Origin: Pseudomonadota bacterium
GTDB taxonomy: Bacteria; Pseudomonadota; Gammaproteobacteria; Steroidobacterales; Steroidobacteraceae
Direction of reading: 5' to 3'
Length of the DNA: 42,059 nucleotides
Assembly: GCA_021807675.1 (NCBI GenBank)
Contig: JAKBCR010000013.1
Coordinates: 1-42,059 of the forward strand
Shown: piece after piece, positions 1 to 8,472 of the stretch
Layout of the letters: every line of letters begins with the position of its first letter
How positions within the stretch are numbered: position 1 is the stretch's first letter
Translations under genes and position numbers: made by a program
The notes under the pieces: generated by a model
Told to the model about the DNA's origin: nothing
What the model saw: the letters and a program-made list of their open reading frames with translations, nothing else
The model's database searches: none

Positions 1-627
1 CGGTGGGGAAAGCGGCAGGAGCAGCAGCTTCCAGCGTGCCTCGGGCCCGTCCAGCCAGCCGACCGACCCCGATTCGGGTGCCGAAGCCAGTGCCGCGAGC
101 GTACGCGGCTCGAGGAGGCGCGCACCTGCTGTCCGAGGTAGCGTCCGTGCCGAGGGGGACTGGCCGCGAGGCTCCGGCAAGAGAAGCGTTCCCACGGGTA
201 AGCCTTCGTCTCGCGATTCCGTGAGAACCCCGATGGCAGTGGGGTGGTGGGCAGCCAGCGCTGCGACGAAGTGCGCAAGAGGCTCCCACGCCTCCTTTGG
301 ACCGACGCGCAGCAGCAGGATGTGCATGGCCCCCTCGCAGCCGAGTCCGAGTCCCCAGACGAGATCGTCCGAATTGCGCAGATCGTAGGTCACGAGCGAG
401 GCATTGCCGGTCCCGATCACTGCCCGGGCCCGCTCCCCGAGGTCCCCTTCCAGGCATCCCCCGGAGATGAGACCCGCATACTCGCCATGGTCCGCGATGA
501 GCAGCATTGCCCCTGCCTTGCGGTAGGTCGAGCCTACCGTCTGCACGAGGATGCCGAGCGCCATCGCGCGCCCGGCAGCCCGCTCGCGCTCGAATAGGGG
601 GAGGAGGGGTGCTAGTACTGAATCCAT
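1..627 (-). CDS. XdhC/CoxI-family protein, partial (C-terminus beyond window edge)
   Basis: The reverse strand is open from ATG 627 to the window edge, giving the first 209 residues. The N-terminal XdhC/CoxI domain is recognisable: GSTYRKAGAMLLI at residues 32-44 and SGGCLEGDL at 55-63 are its two conserved blocks. Family members bind the molybdenum cofactor and help mature or sulfurate xanthine dehydrogenase and CO-dehydrogenase-like enzymes; the C-terminal Rossmann XdhC_C domain would lie outside the window. The gene diverges from thrA across about 100 bp. No Shine-Dalgarno sequence precedes the ATG, and a -10-like CATAAT ends 8 nt before it. The family call is secure. The particular Mo-enzyme served cannot be told from this window. 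Confidence 0.88.
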   Translation of the reverse strand, partial: MDSVLAPLLPLFERERAAGRAMALGILVQTVGSTYRKAGAMLLIADHGEYAGLISGGCLEGDLGERARAVIGTGNASLVTYDLRNSDDLVWGLGLGCEGAMHILLLRVGPKEAWEPLAHFVAALAAHHPTAIGVLTESRDEGLPVGTLLLPEPRGQSPSARTLPRTAGARLLEPRTLAALASAPESGSVGWLDGPEARWKLLLLPLSPP

Positions 628-635
628 CCGGACGA

Positions 636-641
636 ATTATG
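636..641 (-). promoter_or_regulatory. Candidate -10 box (CATAAT) for the XdhC-family gene
   Basis: On the minus strand CATAAT (641 to 636) is followed by 8 nt and then the ATG at 627, with no Shine-Dalgarno sequence between. No convincing -35 is visible. The spacing would start the transcript at or within a base or two of the ATG. Confidence 0.3.
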
Positions 642-664
642 CCTGGGGAAGCACGAAAACATCA

Positions 665-693
665 TTGCGCGCACTCGGCCTCGTCAGTAGAGT
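665..693 (+). promoter_or_regulatory. Candidate sigma70 promoter for the thr operon
   Basis: TTGCGC (665-670) and TAGAGT (688-693) are separated by 17 nt and lie 35 nt upstream of the thrA ATG, giving a predicted leader of about 28 nt. That leader is too short for an attenuator, and no Thr/Ile-rich leader peptide is visible, so an enterobacterial thrL-type control seems absent. Confidence 0.4.
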
Positions 694-727
694 CGCACCG
701 CCTTCCCTCTGGTCGAATTCCACTTCC

Positions 728-3238
728 ATGCCCAATTCCGCTTCCTGGGTCGTGCACAAGTTCGGCGGCTCGAGCGTCGCCGACGCCAGCTGTTTCCGGC
801 GCGTCGCGGCCATCATCGACTCCCTGCCCGCCGCACGGGTCGGCGTCGTGCTTTCCGCGTGCAAGGGCGTCACGGACGCTCTGCTCGGGCTCGTGGCGCT
901 CGCCGAGCGTCAGGACGACCGTTACCGCGTGGAGCTCAGTGGGCTGCGCTCGCGGCACGCGGAGATCGCGGAGACGCTTCTCAGCCCGGAGTCCGCGCGG
1001 CTGTACCTGGCGGGATTCGATCGCGATTGCCACGACCTCGAGGGCATCCTGCACACCGTGAAGCTGACCCGGGCGGCCGCGCGCAACGTGAGCGACCTCA
1101 TCGCCGGATACGGCGAGATCTGGTCGACCAAGCTCTTCCATCGCTTCTACGAGGAGCGCGGGAGCCGGCGCGGGCCCGTGCAGTGGATCGACGCCCGGAG
1201 GGTCGTTGTCGTCGAATGGGGGCCACTGGGTCCTGGCGTGCAGTGGGCGCGCTCGCGAGCGAGCCTCTCCGATCTGGTGGATCGCGATTTCAAAGGCACG
1301 CTGATCATCACGGGCTTCGTCGCCTCGGACCCGCGCGGCGTTCAGACGACGCTCGGCCGCAACGGGAGCGACTTCTCCGCCTCGATCTTCGGCGCACTGC
1401 TCGACGCTGCGGAGATCCACATCTGGACGGATGTCGACGGCGTCCTGTCGGCTGATCCGCGCCGGGTGCCGGATGCGACGGTGATCGACTCGCTCTCCTA
1501 CAGCGAGGCTATGGAGCTCGCCTACTTCGGGGCGAAGGTGATCCACCCGCAGACCATGGCGCCCGCGGTGGGCGGAGCCATTCCCATCTGGATCCGCAAC
1601 ACCTTCGCGCCGCAGAAAGCCGGCACGCTCATCTGCGCGCAACCGACCTCGAAGCTGCCGGTGAAGGGCATCGCGAGCGTCGAGCAGGTGGCTCTCATCA
1701 ATCTCGAGGGCGCCGGCATGATCGGGGTGCCGGGGACGGCGCACCGCCTCTTCGGTGCGCTGCGCGAGGAGGGCATCTCGGTCATCCTCCTCTCCAAGGG
1801 CAGCTCCGAGCACTCGATCTGCTGTGCCATCCCGCAGGAGCAGGGCGAGCGCGCCGCCGCGGTGGTCCGGCAAGCGTTCGATCGGGAGCTGAAGGAAGGC
1901 CAGATTCAGAGAGTCGAGATCGACCCGGATCTGGCGATCCTCGCCATCGTCGGCGATGGGATGGCGGGCACTCCGGGCGTCGCGGCGAAGGTTTTCAACT
2001 CCCTCGGGGCGGCCAGCGTGAACGTGCGTGCCATCGCTCAGGGTGCCTCGGAGCGCAACATCTCCGTCGTGGTCGACGGTAAATCCGCCACCCGGGCCTT
2101 GCGCGCGGTGCATGCGGGTCTTTATCTCTCGCCGCACACCATCTCCCTCGGTGTCATCGGCCCCGGTACCGTGGGCAGAGTATTCCTCGATCAGCTCGCC
2201 TCGCAGAGCACACGGTTGCGGGAGCAGTTCAAGATCGACCTGAGGGTGCGCGGCATCCTCGGCTCCAGGCGCATGGTGCTCTCGGAGACCGGGATCGCGC
2301 TCGAGCGCTGGCGGCAGGAATACGAGGAGCGGGCCGTTCCCGCGGACCTCGACCGCTTCGTCGAGCACGTACGCGTCGATTACCTGCCGCATTCGGTCGT
2401 CATCGACTGCACGGCGAGCGCCGATGTCGCCGGCCGTTACGCGGCGTGGCTGGGCGACGGCATGCACATCGTGACACCCAACAAAAAGGCCAACAGCGCG
2501 GACCTTGCCTACTATCGGGCCATGCACGAGGCGCGCCGCGCCAGCGGCGCACACTATCTTTACGAGGCGACAGTCGGCGCGGGGCTGCCGGTGGTGCACA
2601 CCCTGCGCGATCTCAGGGAGACAGGCGACGAGATCACGAGCGTGGAGGGGATTTTCTCCGGAACGCTCGCCTATCTGTTCAATATCTACGATGGCCGCAC
2701 GGCGTTCTCCGACATCGTGCGCGATGCGCGCCAGCGAGGCTATACCGAGCCGGACCCGCGCGATGACCTTTCCGGGATGGACGTTGCCCGCAAGCTCATC
2801 ATCCTCGGGCGTGAGATGGGCCTCGAGCTCGAGCTGACCGACGTCAAGGTCGAGAGCCTGGTGCCGGCGGGACTCGAGACGGGCTCCATCGAGGAGTTCA
2901 TGAGACGCCTGCCGAGGCACGATGCGGCGATGCGGGAGCGGCTGGAGGCGGCCCGCGGGCGCGACAAGGTGCTGCGCTACGTCGGCCGACTCACCCGCCA
3001 GCGCGCTGCCGGCGCGCGAGCGCCCTCGGGCGTGGCGACGGTGGGTCTGGTGGAGCTCGAGGCGAAGCACCCCTTCGCCAACATCGCTCTCACCGACAAC
3101 GTGGTGCGCTTTGCCACGAGCCGCTACTGCGACAATCCGCTCATCGTCCAGGGTCCGGGGGCCGGACCCGAGGTCACCGCCGGCGGCGTGTTCGCCGACC
3201 TCCTGCGTCTCTGCGCCTACCTTGGAGCGCGCCTTTGA
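728..3238 (+). CDS. thrA: Bifunctional aspartokinase / homoserine dehydrogenase
   Basis: This fused enzyme catalyses the first and third steps of threonine/methionine synthesis: aspartate to aspartyl phosphate, and aspartate semialdehyde to homoserine. The 836-residue product is close to E. coli ThrA (820). The N-terminal kinase starts with KFGGSS at residues 11-16 and carries GRNGSDFSA near 210. A regulatory ACT region with GVPGTAHRLFGAL and GVAAKVFNSLGAASVNV follows at roughly 310-470. The homoserine dehydrogenase half begins at GVIGPGTVGR near residue 475, with TPNKKANS, YEATVGAGLPVV and GYTEPDPRDDLSG further on. ATG 728 is chosen because it directly precedes the conserved kinase start; the frame is open further upstream but without homology. 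It is the first gene of thrABC and its stop overlaps the thrB start. Feedback control through the ACT domains is expected from the family. Confidence 0.97.
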   Translation: MPNSASWVVHKFGGSSVADASCFRRVAAIIDSLPAARVGVVLSACKGVTDALLGLVALAERQDDRYRVELSGLRSRHAEIAETLLSPESARLYLAGFDRDCHDLEGILHTVKLTRAAARNVSDLIAGYGEIWSTKLFHRFYEERGSRRGPVQWIDARRVVVVEWGPLGPGVQWARSRASLSDLVDRDFKGTLIITGFVASDPRGVQTTLGRNGSDFSASIFGALLDAAEIHIWTDVDGVLSADPRRVPDATVIDSLSYSEAMELAYFGAKVIHPQTMAPAVGGAIPIWIRNTFAPQKAGTLICAQPTSKLPVKGIASVEQVALINLEGAGMIGVPGTAHRLFGALREEGISVILLSKGSSEHSICCAIPQEQGERAAAVVRQAFDRELKEGQIQRVEIDPDLAILAIVGDGMAGTPGVAAKVFNSLGAASVNVRAIAQGASERNISVVVDGKSATRALRAVHAGLYLSPHTISLGVIGPGTVGRVFLDQLASQSTRLREQFKIDLRVRGILGSRRMVLSETGIALERWRQEYEERAVPADLDRFVEHVRVDYLPHSVVIDCTASADVAGRYAAWLGDGMHIVTPNKKANSADLAYYRAMHEARRASGAHYLYEATVGAGLPVVHTLRDLRETGDEITSVEGIFSGTLAYLFNIYDGRTAFSDIVRDARQRGYTEPDPRDDLSGMDVARKLIILGREMGLELELTDVKVESLVPAGLETGSIEEFMRRLPRHDAAMRERLEAARGRDKVLRYVGRLTRQRAAGARAPSGVATVGLVELEAKHPFANIALTDNVVRFATSRYCDNPLIVQGPGAGPEVTAGGVFADLLRLCAYLGARL

Positions 3239-4179
3239 GTACCACTGCGCGTTGGGCTACCGCTTTTGCGCCGGCCTCCGTTGGCAATGTTGCGATCGGC
3301 TTCGACATCCTGGGTTTCTCGGTGGCGGCGCTTGGCGACCGCGTCACGGTGAGCCGAACCGAGACGAGTGGGGTCACGATCGCCGAGGTGACGGGTGTGG
3401 CGGGACAGCTTCCCACCGACCCGGCGCAGAACACGGCCGGCCGCGCGTTGCTCGCCATGCAGGAGGCCCTGCGGCCCGGCTTCGGCTTCGCAATGCGCAT
3501 CGACAAGGGAATACCGCTCAGCTCCGGCCTCGGGGGCTCGGCCGCCTCGGCCGTGGGGGCGGTGGTCGCGGCCAACGCGCTGCTGCCGCAGCCGTGCAGC
3601 AAGCTCGAGCTCCTGAAGTACGCGATGCAGGGTGAGCAGGTGGCGAGCGGCTCACTGCACGTCGACAACATCGCCCCGTCGCTCTTCGGCGGGCTCGTAC
3701 TCACGGTCGGGATCGATCACCCTCGGGTGAAGCAGATCCCGGTGCCCGAGGGAATCCGCGCCGTCATCGTGCACCCGCACATGTTCCTCTCGACGCGCCA
3801 GGCGCGGGCGATCTTGAAGCGCAGCGTCGAGCTGTCCGACTTCGTCTGGCAGACCGCGAACCTCGCCGGCTTCATCTCGGGTTGCTATACCAACGATTTC
3901 GATATGATTCGTGCCTCGTTCGAGGACGTGGTCATCGAGCCGCAGCGCCAGGCGCTCATACCCGGATTTCAGCGCGTGCGGCTCGCCGCCATGGAGGCCG
4001 GTGCGCTCGGCTGCTCGATCTCCGGTGCGGGGCCGACGCTATTCGCCTGGGCGCTCGCGAAGGACGCGCACCGGGTGCTCGAGGCCATGCGGCGCGAGTT
4101 CGCTGCCGCCTCGATCGGCATCGATGAGTGGCTGGTGGATGTCGGGGCAGATGGTGCGCGGGTCGTCGAGTCCGGCTGA
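3235..4179 (+). CDS. thrB: Homoserine kinase (GHMP family)
   Basis: It phosphorylates homoserine to O-phosphohomoserine with ATP. The 314-residue protein has the N-terminal substrate-site motif FAPASVGNVAIGFDILG (residues 11-27), the GHMP ATP-binding loop PLSSGLGGSAASA (94-106) and the C-terminal GAGPTLFAWA block. It matches the GHMP ThrB of enterobacteria (about 310 aa), not the choline-kinase-like alternative of some other proteobacteria. The start is TTG 3235, which overlaps the thrA stop as TTGA; this 4-nt overlap implies translational coupling. No ATG in a plausible position would keep the N-terminal motif intact. Confidence 0.96.
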   Translation: MSTTARWATAFAPASVGNVAIGFDILGFSVAALGDRVTVSRTETSGVTIAEVTGVAGQLPTDPAQNTAGRALLAMQEALRPGFGFAMRIDKGIPLSSGLGGSAASAVGAVVAANALLPQPCSKLELLKYAMQGEQVASGSLHVDNIAPSLFGGLVLTVGIDHPRVKQIPVPEGIRAVIVHPHMFLSTRQARAILKRSVELSDFVWQTANLAGFISGCYTNDFDMIRASFEDVVIEPQRQALIPGFQRVRLAAMEAGALGCSISGAGPTLFAWALAKDAHRVLEAMRREFAAASIGIDEWLVDVGADGARVVESG

Positions 4180-4199
4180 GCGGGACGGAAGTGAGCGTG

Positions 4200-5519
4200 A
4201 TGCGGTTCCAGAGCACGCGTGATGCGCAGCTGACGGCCGGGTTCGGCGAGGCCCTGGCACAGGGGCTCGCACCCGATGGCGGACTCTATGTTCCAATCGA
4301 ATGGCCGAGCGTCCAGGCGGCCTCTTTTGCGGCACGCGAGAGTCTGGCGGGTATCGGCTCGAGGCTCCTCGCGCCCTTCGCTGCCGCGGATCCCCTCGCG
4401 CCGTCCCTGGCGGATATCACCGCGGAGGCGTTCGATTTCCCGGCGCCGGTGGTCGCGCTCGGCGGCACCGGGCGGCTCGCGATACTCGAGCTCTTCCACG
4501 GCCCCACGGCGGCGTTCAAGGACTTTGGCGCGCGCTTCCTTGCCGCCTGTCTCGCCCGCCTGCGGGGCCCGGCATCGCGTCCCCTGACGATCCTCGTCGC
4601 CACTTCGGGCGATACGGGCGGGGCTGTCGCGGCGGCGTTCCACGGCCGGCCCGGAATCGAAGTCGCGGTGCTCTTTCCCAAGGGGCTCGTCTCTCCCACG
4701 CAGGAGCGCCAGCTCACCTGTTGGGGCGGCAACGTTCGGTCGTTTTCGGTGCGCGGGACGTTCGATGACTGTCAGCGGCTCGTCAAGCAGGCGTTCCTCG
4801 ACCGCCGGTGGCAGCAGGAGCGGTCGCTCTCCTCGGCCAACAGCATCAATCTGGGGCGGCTGCTGCCGCAGACCGTGTACTACGCGGCGGCGAGTCTCGC
4901 GGTCTACAGAGCTCACGGCGAGCGGGCGTCCTTCATCGTGCCGAGCGGCAATCTCGGCAACGCGGTGGCATGCATCTGGGCTCGACGCCTCGGGCTGCCA
5001 ATCGCGGAGGTCGTGCTGGCACACAACGCCAATCGCACGGTGTCGGATTTTCTCGACACTGGCGACTGGCGCCCGCGCGCGAGCGTCCCAACACTGGCCT
5101 CTGCCATGGATGTGGGCAATCCCAGCAACATGGAGCGCTTGCGGGCGATCTATCCGGACCTGAGCGAGATCCGGTCCGCGGTGAGTGCCTGCACCGTCGA
5201 TGACGAGGCCATTCGCGCACGCATTCGTACGGGCTATCAGGAGCTCGGCCAGATCTGGTGCCCGCACACGGCCACGGCGGCCGAGGCCTACGCGCGGCTT
5301 GCGGCGCAGCGTCGCGACGGCGGGCGCTGGGTGCTGGTGTCCACCGCTCATCCGGCCAAGTTCCGTGAGATCGTCGAGCCATTGATCGGCCGCGAAGTCG
5401 CCGTGCCCGAATCGTTGGCCAAATTGTTCGCCCGCCCGACCGAGTGCACGGAGATCGATGCCGACCTGGGATCGCTCCGAGACGCGCTGCGGGACGGCCG
5501 GGTCTCGGAGGGTCGTTGA
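4200..5519 (+). CDS. thrC: Threonine synthase
   Basis: This PLP enzyme converts O-phosphohomoserine to threonine, completing the operon's pathway. The product has 439 residues (E. coli ThrC 428). It begins with the typical FQSTRDAQLTAGFGEALAQG block and G-L-A-P-D-G-G-L-Y-V-P. The PLP-binding lysine lies in HGPTAAFKDFGARF (Lys107, the same number as in E. coli), and the phosphate-binding loop is ATSGDTGGAVAAAF. The start is taken as ATG 4200; an in-frame GTG at 4191 and a longer open frame from 4128 lack family similarity. It starts 20 nt after thrB, and the next gene begins one base after its stop. Confidence 0.96.
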   Translation: MRFQSTRDAQLTAGFGEALAQGLAPDGGLYVPIEWPSVQAASFAARESLAGIGSRLLAPFAAADPLAPSLADITAEAFDFPAPVVALGGTGRLAILELFHGPTAAFKDFGARFLAACLARLRGPASRPLTILVATSGDTGGAVAAAFHGRPGIEVAVLFPKGLVSPTQERQLTCWGGNVRSFSVRGTFDDCQRLVKQAFLDRRWQQERSLSSANSINLGRLLPQTVYYAAASLAVYRAHGERASFIVPSGNLGNAVACIWARRLGLPIAEVVLAHNANRTVSDFLDTGDWRPRASVPTLASAMDVGNPSNMERLRAIYPDLSEIRSAVSACTVDDEAIRARIRTGYQELGQIWCPHTATAAEAYARLAAQRRDGGRWVLVSTAHPAKFREIVEPLIGREVAVPESLAKLFARPTECTEIDADLGSLRDALRDGRVSEGR

Positions 5520-5520
5520 C

Positions 5521-6111
5521 GTGGACGAGATCGAGAAGCTGCCGCCCACGGCCTGGGCTCTGATCGCGGTCGCCGCGGGGCTGGGGTTCGGCGTCTCGTG
5601 GGTATGGCGCTGGTACCGGCAGTACAGCGCCCGCAAGTCGCTGCGTCTGGCGGTGACCGCGACCGGATCCGATCATGTCGTGGATGTGCTGGTGCCCGAT
5701 GGCATGGGGGGCGGATTTCATGTCGATTTCCTGCTGCTGACCTCCCGCGGCGTGCTCGTCGTCGACCTGCGGGACGTGCAGGGCAACATCTTCGGTGGCG
5801 ATCAGATGGCGGACTGGACCGTCATGGACGGCCCGCGGCGCTTCACGTTCACCAACCCGCAGAGTGGCCTATATGACCGCATCGCGGCCGTGAAAGCGAT
5901 GGCAGGGGAGGTGCCCGTCGAGGGCAGGGTGGTATTCACGCGGCGCGGGCGGTTTCCCAAGGGATTGCCCAAATGGACGCTGATGATCGATGCGCTGCGG
6001 GCGGAGTTCCCGCCCATGGAGCCCAATGCCGAGGGGGCGGCGACGTTCCGCGAGGGATGGGAGAAGATCAAGAGCACGGTGAAGCCGAGCTACATGGCGC
6101 ACATGCGATAG
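5521..6111 (+). CDS. Membrane-anchored NERD-domain protein, fourth gene of the thr operon
   Basis: The 196-residue protein has one N-terminal membrane segment (about residues 12-29, ending WVWRWYRQY) followed by a nuclease-related NERD-like domain. Visible NERD features are the FHVDFLLLTSRGVLVVDLRD stretch (66-85), GNIFGG and the downstream FTNPQSG. In typical NERD proteins the core strand carries Glu-x-Lys; here the equivalent is VVDLRD, Asp-x-Arg, so nuclease-type catalysis is doubtful. It starts at GTG 5521, one base after the thrC stop, so it is almost certainly cotranscribed with thrABC. Its role is unknown, and nothing ties it biochemically to threonine synthesis. Confidence 0.8.
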   Translation: MDEIEKLPPTAWALIAVAAGLGFGVSWVWRWYRQYSARKSLRLAVTATGSDHVVDVLVPDGMGGGFHVDFLLLTSRGVLVVDLRDVQGNIFGGDQMADWTVMDGPRRFTFTNPQSGLYDRIAAVKAMAGEVPVEGRVVFTRRGRFPKGLPKWTLMIDALRAEFPPMEPNAEGAATFREGWEKIKSTVKPSYMAHMR

Positions 6112-6141
6112 CCATTCACCGACAGGAGCTGCATCGCTGTT

Positions 6142-7554
6142 TCAGGCGAGCGTTCGAGCGTGATCGGCCAGCACCAGTGACACGCAGGCGGTGAGCCTCT
6201 CGGCGTAGTCGAGGTGGAGGAACTCGTTCGGTCCATGGGCGTTCGAGTGCGGGCCGAGGACACCGGTGATGAAAAATTGCGTACGCGGGAAGCGCTCCCC
6301 CAGCATCCCCATGAAAGGAATGGTTCCCCCGCATCCGACGTGAACGGCATCGCGATCGTAGATGCGGCGGGAGGCGAGTGAGATCGACTCCTCCAGCCAG
6401 GGCGCCAAAGCGGGCGCGTTCCAGCCGGCCGTCGCCCCTCCTGACTCGAAGCGCACCTGGGCGCCATACGGCGGATCGCGCTCGAGCGCCTCCTTCACGG
6501 CGCGCGCGGCTCGTGTTGGTTCGCAGGTCGGCGGCAGGCGCAGCGAGAGCTTCAATGTGAGCGAGGGCAGCAGCACGTTGCCCGCCGAAAGGCTCGGCGG
6601 CAGGCCGTCGGCCCCCGTCACCGCCAACGTCGCTTTCCAAGTGCTGTTGATGAGAAGCTCCACGGGGTCATTGGAGACGGCGCGCACCCCGGATGCCCAG
6701 GGAAGCTTGCCCGCGACGGACTCGCCGAGCACGCGTGCCGCGGCCTCGATCTGCGCGCGCCGGTCTTTCGGGATGGCGACCGACAGCTCATCGAGCAGGA
6801 GGGCACCGTTGATCGGGCTCTCGAGACGCGCGAGAAGCTGCGCGGCGAGCCGAAACGGCGTCGGCGCGATGCCGGTCGCCATGCCGGAGTGCACCCCTTC
6901 CTCGAGTACCCGCACATGCAGGAGTCCCACGAGATTTCCCCGCAGGGATGTGGTGCACCACACTTGGTCGTAGTTGCCGCACTCGGCGTCCAGACAGACT
7001 ACGAGCGAGGGCTCGCCGATGGCCTCTCCGAGCGCCGCAAGATGTGCCGGAAGATCGATGCTGCCGCTTTCCTCCGACGCCTCGATCAGCAGTACGCATC
7101 GCGGAAGCGCCACCCGCTGTGCCTTGAGGGCGGCGATGGCGGTGAGCGAGCTGAAGATGGCATAGCCGTCGTCCGCCGCGCCCCGACCATACAGCTTCCC
7201 CTCGCGCAGCACGGGATCCCAGGGACCCAGGCCGGGCAGCCAGCCCGTGAATTCGGGTTGCTTGTCGAGGTGACCGTAAAGGAGCACCGATCCCGGAAGC
7301 TCGCCGGGAACATCGATCAGGAGCACCGGTGTGCGGCCGGGGAGTCTGCGGACCTCGACACGCATGCCGGGAACGGTCTGGGTGCGGCACCAATCGGCCA
7401 TCAGCTGCACCGCGGCGTCCATGTGCCCATTGGCTTCCCATGCCGGATCGAACATCGGAGACTTGTTCGGTATACGCACGTAGGCCGTGAGGCGCTCGAT
7501 GATGGAGCTGCGCCAAGTGGCGGCGATGGCGGCACGCAGGTGCTCGATGTTCAC
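6142..7554 (-). CDS. M20-family metallopeptidase (dipeptidase / ArgE-DapE-like)
   Basis: This is a predicted di-zinc amidohydrolase or dipeptidase of about 470 residues. The M20 metal ligands are clear in order: LLYGHLDKQPEFTGW (His, with catalytic Asp), GRGAADDGYAIFSSL (bridging Asp), EASEESGSIDLPAHL (catalytic Glu-Glu) and CLDAECGNYDQVW. The dimerisation-lid part has GVHSGMATG, and the C-terminal ligand is HGPNEFLHLDYAERL. This layout resembles CNDP/PepV-type peptidases more than DapE. An ATG lies at 7569, but AAGGAG just after it sits 6 nt before GTG 7554, so I prefer the GTG. The substrate is not predictable; context (tatD upstream on the same strand, 27 nt away) does not help. Confidence 0.9.
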   Translation of the reverse strand: MNIEHLRAAIAATWRSSIIERLTAYVRIPNKSPMFDPAWEANGHMDAAVQLMADWCRTQTVPGMRVEVRRLPGRTPVLLIDVPGELPGSVLLYGHLDKQPEFTGWLPGLGPWDPVLREGKLYGRGAADDGYAIFSSLTAIAALKAQRVALPRCVLLIEASEESGSIDLPAHLAALGEAIGEPSLVVCLDAECGNYDQVWCTTSLRGNLVGLLHVRVLEEGVHSGMATGIAPTPFRLAAQLLARLESPINGALLLDELSVAIPKDRRAQIEAAARVLGESVAGKLPWASGVRAVSNDPVELLINSTWKATLAVTGADGLPPSLSAGNVLLPSLTLKLSLRLPPTCEPTRAARAVKEALERDPPYGAQVRFESGGATAGWNAPALAPWLEESISLASRRIYDRDAVHVGCGGTIPFMGMLGERFPRTQFFITGVLGPHSNAHGPNEFLHLDYAERLTACVSLVLADHARTLA

Positions 7555-7581
7555 GGGATTCTCCTTCATACTATCAATTGG

Positions 7582-8472
7582 TTACGGCACACTCCTGAAG
7601 TCGATTTCAGGTATGCGGAAGAGGCGCCGTGCCGTCTCCGTGCTCGTCCGTGCCAGGGCCTCGACCGGCTCGCCGCGCGCGCGGGCCACGACGGTGGCGA
7701 TGTGCGGGAGATACGCCGGCTCGTTCCGCCGCGCGGAAGGCTTGGGGGTGAGGTCCCGAGGCAAGAGGTAAGGGCCGTCCGTCTCGAGGAGCAGCCGATC
7801 TGCCGGGATGCGCCTCACCAGCTCGAGCAGGTGCGCACCCCGGCGCTCATCGCAGATCCAACCGGTGATCCCGATCGCGAGCCCGAGCTCGAGATAACAA
7901 TCGAGCTCCGCGGCGCCTCCGGTGAAGCAGTGTGCCACGCCTCCGCAGAGCGCCGGCCAGTGCTCGCGCAGGATGGCCATGAAGTCTTCGTGGCTCTCGC
8001 GCTGGTGCAGGAACACCGGTTTTCCACACCGGGCGGCGAGCTCGAGCTGGCGCTGGAAGGCCTCCTGTTGGGCCGTGTGCGGCGCGTAGTTGCGGTAGTA
8101 ATCGAGCCCGCATTCGCCGACGGCGAGGATCTGCGGCTCGGCCGTCAGCGCGCCGAGCTCGGCGAGGACGGAGGAGGTGAGCTCCGTCGCATGATGCGGG
8201 TGCACGCCCGCGGTCGCGAAGAGCCTGCCGGGATGTTGCCGGCACAGCGATACGCCCAAGCGGGAGCTTGCGGCGGAGGATCCCGTGACGATCATTTGCA
8301 CCACGCCCGCGGCAGTGGCGCGCGCGATCACCGCATCGCGATCGGCGTCGTAGCTGTCGTGCGCCAGATTGATCCCGATGTCGATGAGCGGTGCCACGAT
8401 CCGCTGCGCGGAGGGGGGCGGTTGCCGCAGGCAGACGGCCTGCGCCGTCGGTGTGATATCGTTCTCTGTCAT
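7582..8472 (-). CDS. tatD: TatD-family metal-dependent deoxyribonuclease
   Basis: The 296-residue protein aligns by eye with E. coli TatD (260 aa) along its length: IDIGINLAHDSYDADRD, TAGVHPHHATEL, VGECGLDYYRNY, HCFTGG, GITGWICDERRG, LLETDGPYLLPRDL and KPSARRNEPAYLPHI. The first strand reads DIGINL instead of the His-x-His of YcfH, the hallmark of the TatD branch. Family members are 3'-5' DNA exonucleases used in repair and DNA degradation. About 30 non-conserved residues precede the domain, so a shorter start is possible. The ATG (8472-8470) shares two bases with the first possible ATG of the divergent plus-strand gene at 8471. TAGAAT, 11 nt upstream, could be its -10 box. Confidence 0.93.
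   Translation of the reverse strand: MTENDITPTAQAVCLRQPPPSAQRIVAPLIDIGINLAHDSYDADRDAVIARATAAGVVQMIVTGSSAASSRLGVSLCRQHPGRLFATAGVHPHHATELTSSVLAELGALTAEPQILAVGECGLDYYRNYAPHTAQQEAFQRQLELAARCGKPVFLHQRESHEDFMAILREHWPALCGGVAHCFTGGAAELDCYLELGLAIGITGWICDERRGAHLLELVRRIPADRLLLETDGPYLLPRDLTPKPSARRNEPAYLPHIATVVARARGEPVEALARTSTETARRLFRIPEIDFRSVP

Noticed and set aside
628-727. Threonine attenuator (thrL-like leader peptide and terminator)
   Set aside because: No Thr/Ile-rich leader ORF or terminator hairpin with T-run between the two divergent genes.
662-3070. 802-codon open frame antisense to thrA
   Set aside because: Arg/His/Asp-rich translation with no domain; it arises from the codon pattern of thrA in high-GC DNA.
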